Source: an uncultured Latescibacterota bacterium
GTDB taxonomy: Bacteria > Latescibacterota > UBA2968 > UBA8231
NCBI GenBank assembly: GCA_958295495.1
Contig: OY282352.1
Location: forward strand, 868,001-932,000
Direction: 5' to 3'
DNA: 64,000 nt
Each line of letters starts with the position of its first letter. The stretch's first letter is position 1. This document shows positions 59,593 through 64,000 of this stretch, in pieces. The notes below the pieces were generated by a model, which did not search any database, was not told where the DNA came from, and saw nothing but the letters and a program-made list of their open reading frames with translations. Both the position numbers and the translations under genes were made by a program.

Positions 59593-60015
59593 ATGCAGAT
59601 CAGCGTTGTCTCCTACGAGAAACATCGCAACTCAGCGCTAGAAGCCGTCGAGCAGGAGTATATCAAGCGGCTCTTGCGGCAGGCGCGGGTCGCACTCTGC
59701 CGAGGCAAGGCCCAAGGCGGCCTGCCGGGCCGGCTGTTGCAAGGGGCATATATCGTCGGTCTGTACGTGGAAGGAGAGTCATTTACTTCGGAGCAATTGG
59801 CACAGCGGCTCCAGCGGCTCATGAACCAAGGCCACTCGCACCTAGTGCTGGTAATAGGAGAGGCCGAGGGGATGCCGGCGGGGGTAGAATCTCAAATACA
59901 AGAGCAGTGGTCGCTGTCGTCGCTGACTTTTTCCCACCAGCTAGCGCGCCTGTTGTTGTTGGAGGCCTTGTATCGGTCCTTCGATATTTTAAGCGGCGGA
60001 CGGTACCACAAATAG
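59593..60015 (+). CDS. rlmH: 23S rRNA (pseudouridine-1915-N3)-methyltransferase
   Basis: 140 residues from ATG 59593; the frame also allows GTG 59587, which overlaps the preceding stop by one base. SPOUT-fold markers: QEYIKRLLRQ, LVLVIGEAEGMP (the glycine-rich SAM loop) and the C-terminal TFSHQLARLLLLEALYRSFDILSGGRYHK. RlmH modifies helix 69 of mature 70S ribosomes. Compared with E. coli RlmH (155 aa) it is slightly short, mainly in the middle. Adjacent to the Gfo/Idh/MocA gene, with which it may be cotranscribed. Confidence 0.92.
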   Translation: MQISVVSYEKHRNSALEAVEQEYIKRLLRQARVALCRGKAQGGLPGRLLQGAYIVGLYVEGESFTSEQLAQRLQRLMNQGHSHLVLVIGEAEGMPAGVESQIQEQWSLSSLTFSHQLARLLLLEALYRSFDILSGGRYHK

Positions 60016-60024
60016 CCGCACCGC

Positions 60025-61152
60025 TTAAAAGTACGTCATCAGCTTGTCCCAAAGCCCCATGCGGCCGATGGTCTTTTCAGCGTGGATGGGCACCTCGGCC
60101 AATAGGCTATCGCCCAACGAGACCCGTAGTTTCCCGACCTCGTCGCCCGCAGCGACTGGTGCCGGCAATTCCTCGGGCAGCTCTAGGTGGCGGACGATCT
60201 GTTTCTCCTGTTCGGGGGTGAGCACCGCGACTACGGTGTCTTGGGCCAAGACGCGCACCTCTGGCTCTATTCCCCAGTCAAGCACGACCTTACCGATCAG
60301 CTCGCCGGTTTCGACGATGGGCACGCGAGAGAAGCTATTAAAGCCCCAGTTTAGCAAACGGCTGGTCTCGCGAGTGCGGACGCGCGCCGATGGAGCACCT
60401 AAGATCACCGAGATCAGGCGCATCTCGTGGCGCTCGGCCGTGGCGACCAGACAGTACCCGGCGCGTCGGGTATAGCCAGTCTTAAACCCGTCAACTCCCC
60501 GGAACCTCCCCAAAAGTTTGTTGGTGGCGCGGAGTGTAAACTTGCCGTTGCGGAACGGCTTGAAGCGAATGGAGGACCAAGCCAAAATTTCGGGGTACTC
60601 CAAGAGCGCACGGGCAATTTTGGAGAGGTCGCGAGCCGTAGTGATGTTGCCCTTGTTGCGAGGGGTATCGTCGAGACCATGCACGTTGACGTAGCGCGTG
60701 TGCTTCATGCCGAGGCTTTGTGTGCGGCTGTTCATCAGATCGACGAAGCCTTCGGCCGAGCCGCCGACGTGCTCGGCGATGGCGACGCAGGCGTCGTTGG
60801 CCGAGACGATGACGACCGTCTCCATGAGCTGCTCCAGTGTAAAGACTTCGCCTTGGGCTAGATAGACCTGAGAGCCGCCGGTTCTGGCGGCGCGGCGGGA
60901 GGCTCGGATCGGGTCGTCCAGCGCGACCTTACCGGCTTTGACCAAGTCCATGACCACCAGTTCGAGCATCAGCTTGAGGGTGCTGGCGGGCGAGCGCTGC
61001 AAGTCTGGGTTGTGGGCGAAGAGCACGGCACCGCTTTCGGCTTCGAGCAAGATGGCGGCGGCATACGGCGGGTTCGGGCCGGGGTCGAAGACAGCGGCTT
61101 GAAGCGGTACATACGACAGACACAAAGCGACACAAAGCGAGCGAATGTACAT
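60025..61152 (-). CDS. D-alanyl-D-alanine carboxypeptidase (PBP5/6-type)
   Basis: 375 residues, exported (signal peptide SLCVALCLSYVPLQAA). Serine acyl-enzyme motif S57-T-L-K60, SAN at 117-119 and KTG at 224-226, the penicillin-binding triad. The C-terminal beta domain at ~265-375 (VVAVLTPEQEKQIVRHLELPEELPAPV) is the PBP5 type. The protein ends shortly after GRMGLWDKLMTYF, which could be an amphipathic membrane anchor. It trims pentapeptide to tetrapeptide in peptidoglycan. ATG 61152 chosen; the frame reaches a TTG at 61164. Converges on rlmH with a 9-base gap. Confidence 0.94.
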   Translation of the reverse strand: MYIRSLCVALCLSYVPLQAAVFDPGPNPPYAAAILLEAESGAVLFAHNPDLQRSPASTLKLMLELVVMDLVKAGKVALDDPIRASRRAARTGGSQVYLAQGEVFTLEQLMETVVIVSANDACVAIAEHVGGSAEGFVDLMNSRTQSLGMKHTRYVNVHGLDDTPRNKGNITTARDLSKIARALLEYPEILAWSSIRFKPFRNGKFTLRATNKLLGRFRGVDGFKTGYTRRAGYCLVATAERHEMRLISVILGAPSARVRTRETSRLLNWGFNSFSRVPIVETGELIGKVVLDWGIEPEVRVLAQDTVVAVLTPEQEKQIVRHLELPEELPAPVAAGDEVGKLRVSLGDSLLAEVPIHAEKTIGRMGLWDKLMTYF

Positions 61153-61336
61153 TGTTTCTCTCAATCAAAAAGCGGACGGGGATTACAAAACGCAGGGGCT
61201 GCAAAATGGGGGTGCTTCCAAATGTAATAGTTCAGCCATTTTAGGTCAATCGCCGATCTAGCGGTCGGTGAGAAAAGCGTTGCACCGTTTGCACACGAGG
61301 GCCAGCAGCGTACTTTTAGACCAGAAAGGACAACCA

Positions 61337-62320
61337 ATGACTGCGGCAACCATGCCTCAACTCACGTATAGCGGCAAGCCGGTCGCCATGGATCAGGTAG
61401 GCGAGCTTTGCCGCTCGGATGATGTAATCGACGATCGGGACGCGCTCTGGGAGCGGATGGAAAAAGACGGGTATTTGTTTTTGCCTCGGTATTTGGACCG
61501 GCGCGACGTGTTGGCGGCACGGGCAGAATTGTGCGATCGCCTCTTCAAGTCTGGGGTGCTAGACCCGACGCGGCCGCCCATGGAAGGCGTAGTGGCCACG
61601 GACGAGACGATCAATCCGGCGGCTACTGGCCCGTTTATGCCAATTTTAGCGCGCAACAACCCGCCTCTGGACAAAGTCCTCTACGACGGCCCGATGATGG
61701 ACTTTTACGAGTTCTTCTTAGGCGGGCCGGTCCGGCATTACGACTACACTTGGTTCCGCGCCAAGCAGCCGGGCACACATACGGCGACGACTCCGCATTG
61801 CGACATCGTCTATATGGGCCGAGGAACCAAGGCGCTCTATACGTCGTGGACGCCCTTCAGCGACGTGCCCTACGAAATGGGCGGACTGATGGTGTTGGAG
61901 GGATCGCACCAAAACCAAGCCCTGAAACAAGGCTACGGCCAAACCGACGTGGATGCGTTTTGCGAGAACGACGGCCCCACAGCGCGCCAAATCGTCGCGG
62001 CCGCTCAGCAGCAGGGCCGCGAGCTGACCAACCAAGAACGCGAGCAAATTCGCTGGAATTCGTCTGGAGCTTATTCACACGACGCGATTGCCGTGCGCGA
62101 GGAGCTACAGGGCCGCTGGCTGACGGCCGAGTACCAGATGGGGGATTTGCTGGTCTTCTGCATGTATCTGTTGCACGCCAGTTCAGACAACCAGACGGAC
62201 CGCATTCGCCTCTCTGCCGACACGCGCTATCAGCGTTCACACGAGTCAATTGACGAGCGCTGGATCGGCGACGACCCACCTGCGCACGGCATCCGCGCCA
62301 AGCGGGGCATGGTGTGCTGA
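61337..62320 (+). CDS. Phytanoyl-CoA dioxygenase family protein (PhyH)
   Basis: Fe(II)/2-oxoglutarate oxygenase, 327 residues. Facial triad: H154-x-D156 (TTPHCDIVYMGRG) and H280 (MYLLHASSDNQTDRIRLS), with a following Arg (R289 or R291) as the 2-oxoglutarate ligand. ATG 61337 follows AGAAAGGA. The family is hugely expanded in Poribacteria/Latescibacterota-like genomes, acting on unknown small molecules. The stop codon directly abuts the converging YqgE stop with no gap. Confidence 0.9.
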   Translation: MTAATMPQLTYSGKPVAMDQVGELCRSDDVIDDRDALWERMEKDGYLFLPRYLDRRDVLAARAELCDRLFKSGVLDPTRPPMEGVVATDETINPAATGPFMPILARNNPPLDKVLYDGPMMDFYEFFLGGPVRHYDYTWFRAKQPGTHTATTPHCDIVYMGRGTKALYTSWTPFSDVPYEMGGLMVLEGSHQNQALKQGYGQTDVDAFCENDGPTARQIVAAAQQQGRELTNQEREQIRWNSSGAYSHDAIAVREELQGRWLTAEYQMGDLLVFCMYLLHASSDNQTDRIRLSADTRYQRSHESIDERWIGDDPPAHGIRAKRGMVC

Positions 62321-62911
62321 TCAGTTGACGGATGGATCTTCGGGAAATACGGAGATGGGGCGATATTTGCCCCCCATGGAATAGAGCACTGTTTGCCAGA
62401 TGGTTTCGGGCGTGGGCGCGAGGACCAGCTCGGGGTCGCCCGGGGCCAAAAACCAAGTGCCAGCGCTAATTTCGGATTCGAGTTGGCCCGGCTCCCAGCC
62501 GGCATGGCCCAAGTAGAACCGCAACCGCGGCACATCGGCCCGGAGCACCTCGGGTTCGGCGTACTTGGCGTCGAGGTTGCCGCCCAGATAGAGGCCGTCG
62601 AGGATTCTCGTGCCTCCTTCGACTAAGCCGTCGAGCCGGTGCAAAAAGAAAAGATAGCGCTGGTGTACCGGCCCGCCCTGATAGAATATCCGCCCCAATT
62701 CCGCATGTGCCTCTTCGCTGCCCGCGAGGTGTTGCAGGGATTCGGCCGTATAGCGCCGGACCCGCTCGCCGAGGGGCCGGTTGATCACCAAGCCCATGGT
62801 GATGTCTTCTTCGCTATAGTGGGTGATGAGCACGACCGTGCGGTCGAAGGCAAGCGATTTGAACGCGGGGGTAGCGACCAACAGGGAGCCGGTTTGGAGC
62901 GGTGCAGGCAT
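62321..62911 (-). CDS. YqgE/AlgH family protein
   Basis: 196 residues from ATG 62911. Family hallmarks: LQTGSLLVATPAF, VVLITHYSEEDITMGLVINRPLG, FYQGGPVHQRYLFFLH, and the C-terminal LRFYLGHAGWEPGQLESEISAGTWFLAP. Unknown biochemical role, sometimes linked to transcription of alginate genes or to general stress. The neighbour upstream is the NamZ-like gene, 68 bp away on the same strand. Confidence 0.93.
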   Translation of the reverse strand: MPAPLQTGSLLVATPAFKSLAFDRTVVLITHYSEEDITMGLVINRPLGERVRRYTAESLQHLAGSEEAHAELGRIFYQGGPVHQRYLFFLHRLDGLVEGGTRILDGLYLGGNLDAKYAEPEVLRADVPRLRFYLGHAGWEPGQLESEISAGTWFLAPGDPELVLAPTPETIWQTVLYSMGGKYRPISVFPEDPSVN

Positions 62912-62979
62912 GACAGGTAGCAAGTGTGGCGAGTGCCGTTATGGACGATAACAAAGATCGCTCGGCAAAACAACCTCGC

Positions 62980-63999
62980 TCAAGGATACGCCAAGTAGCG
63001 ACGGCGAATAGCGTCAAAGGCTTGGCACGCCTCGGCCCAAGCCGCCTGTAGTTCGGCGACAGCCACGCCTCCGTCGAGTGCGCGGCGGATCTGGTCGGTG
63101 CCGGCGAGGCGGTCGAAATTGTGGATGCCGGCGGCGGGTACGCGCCAAGCGAATTCGCACGGATAGAGGCGACGCACGGCCGCGAGCGCCTCAAAGCCAA
63201 CGCCAACAGGCTCAAAGGCCGCGCGATCGAGGACGTGGACTTGGACGCCCTCGCAAGTTTCGCCCGCGTACTTGCCGGCCGCTGGCTGGAAAAACACCGG
63301 GCGGAAGCCCACCCCGGGCAGTGCTCGGCTGTTGAGCGCGTCGGCTAGGCGCGCCCCGTCGATAAACGGCGCGCCAAACTGCTCAAAAGGCTTGGCTGTC
63401 CCCCGTCCTTCAGACACGTTCGTCCCTTCAAAGAAGCAGGTTCCCGGATAGATCACCGCCGTCTCCGGGCTGGGCATGTTGGGCGACGGCGGCACCCACG
63501 GCAGGCCGGTGTCCTCCCAGTAAAAGGAGCGCTGCCAGCCCTCCATAGCGACGATGTGCAGGTCCGCGCCGATTCCGTATTCCTCGTTGAAGAGCCGGGC
63601 GAGCTCGCCAATGCTTAGGCCGTAGCGCACCGGGATCGGATACTGCCCCACGAAAGAGGCAAACGCCGGGTCGAGACAATTTCCGGCTATGGCTTGGCCG
63701 CCAATGGGGTTGGGGCGGTCGAGGACGACGAAGGGAATGCCCGCTTGGGCGCAGGCGGCCATGCTCAGACTCATGGTGTAGAGATAGGTGTAAAAACGCA
63801 CGCCGACGTCTTGGATGTCAAAGAACATCAGCTCGACGCCCGCGAGCATGGCGGCGTTGGGGGCCCGCGTTTGCCCGTAGAGGCTGTAGGCCGGTACGCC
63901 GGTGCGGTCATCGGTGGCATGGGCGATGCGCTCGCCGTCTTGCGCTGCGCCGCGGATCCCGTGCTCCGGCCCGTACAATGCGACGAGCGTACAGAGATC
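62980..63999 (-). CDS. DUF1343 / NamZ-like exo-N-acetylmuramidase (GH171), N-terminus outside window
   Basis: 339 residues are visible to the window edge; the frame stays open through DLCTLVALYGPEHGIRG, so the start lies beyond. Signature stretches: LVALYGPEHG, VELMFFDIQDVGVRFYTYLYTM, VVLDRPNPIGG, PSPNMPS and FFEGTNVSEGRGTAKPFEQFGAPFI. The family was shown in other bacteria to remove terminal MurNAc from cell-wall fragments (NamZ). It fits with Mpl and the DD-carboxypeptidase as part of wall turnover. A signal peptide cannot be judged because the N-terminus is cut. Confidence 0.92.
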   Translation of the reverse strand, partial: DLCTLVALYGPEHGIRGAAQDGERIAHATDDRTGVPAYSLYGQTRAPNAAMLAGVELMFFDIQDVGVRFYTYLYTMSLSMAACAQAGIPFVVLDRPNPIGGQAIAGNCLDPAFASFVGQYPIPVRYGLSIGELARLFNEEYGIGADLHIVAMEGWQRSFYWEDTGLPWVPPSPNMPSPETAVIYPGTCFFEGTNVSEGRGTAKPFEQFGAPFIDGARLADALNSRALPGVGFRPVFFQPAAGKYAGETCEGVQVHVLDRAAFEPVGVGFEALAAVRRLYPCEFAWRVPAAGIHNFDRLAGTDQIRRALDGGVAVAELQAAWAEACQAFDAIRRRYLAYP

Positions 64000-64000
64000 G

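Overview
This is a dense, GC-rich bacterial chromosome segment with conserved housekeeping genes on both strands: dnaE, map, recD2, rel, hisC, mpl, dnaG, rho, rpmE, prfA, prmC, radA, recA, hpt, rlmH and a DD-carboxypeptidase. There are three tRNA genes. No rRNA, CRISPR array, integrase or transposase gene was seen. The accessory genes are a phytanoyl-CoA dioxygenase, a Gfo/Idh/MocA oxidoreductase, a sugar isomerase/epimerase, a ThuA-like protein, a CRTAC1-type FG-GAP protein, OPT-like membrane proteins and secreted FN3/dockerin-like proteins. This mix is typical of uncultured FCB-superphylum or Poribacteria/Latescibacterota-like genomes. That placement is inference from gene content only. The Mpl ligase, the DD-carboxypeptidase and the NamZ-like hydrolase point to a peptidoglycan wall with recycling.

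Layout. 1-7.1 kb: 3' part of dnaE, a TlpA-like lipoprotein, a small hypothetical gene, map, a GT2 with a fused Rossmann-like tail, and a TIM-barrel isomerase. 7.2-10.3 kb: a DUF1016 (YhcG N-terminal) remnant and a DUF1854/ABC-exporter pair. 10.5-13.8 kb: a PLP enzyme, a GlcD-like flavoprotein and ThuA. 13.8-20.15 kb: an accessory island. It holds a 1548-residue SF1 helicase-nuclease, a coiled-coil PD-(D/E)XK-like protein with six 21-bp tandem repeats, and a small membrane-anchored coiled-coil protein. The island is bracketed by 100-bp direct repeats (3 mismatches) of the ThuA gene end, and also contains a fragment of a second nuclease gene and a 24-bp copy of recD2. 20.15-23.1 kb: a methyltransferase and recD2. 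23.1-34.3 kb: a six-gene minus-strand operon with two OPT-like membrane proteins, an M28-like/FtsX fusion, an unknown protein, a PqqD-like protein and a PAP2-like protein. The last two overlap at a sequence that looks like a -1 frameshift signal.

34.4-41.2 kb: Gx transporter and NusG-II pair, rel-hisC, a dolichol-phosphate-type glycosyltransferase, and mpl from a probably leaderless promoter. 41.3-48.0 kb: lamin-tail secreted protein, tRNA-Val(CAC), CRTAC1 protein, tRNA(CAT), dnaG, and two secreted FN3/dockerin-like paralogues. 48.1-56.1 kb: rho behind a long leader, then rpmE, DUF1385, prfA, prmC, radA, recA and a small gene whose ribosome binding site is buried in a hairpin. 56.2-64 kb: hpt, an SDR epimerase, a membrane-anchored hypothetical protein, tRNA-Val(GAC), Gfo/Idh/MocA-rlmH, a DD-carboxypeptidase, PhyH, YqgE and a NamZ-like protein running off the end.

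Most interesting candidates: the repeat-bracketed helicase/coiled-coil-nuclease island; the possible PqqD-PAP2 frameshift fusion; the FtsX fusion whose M28-like domain seems to have lost its metal ligands; and the paired hairpins in front of the small gene after recA.
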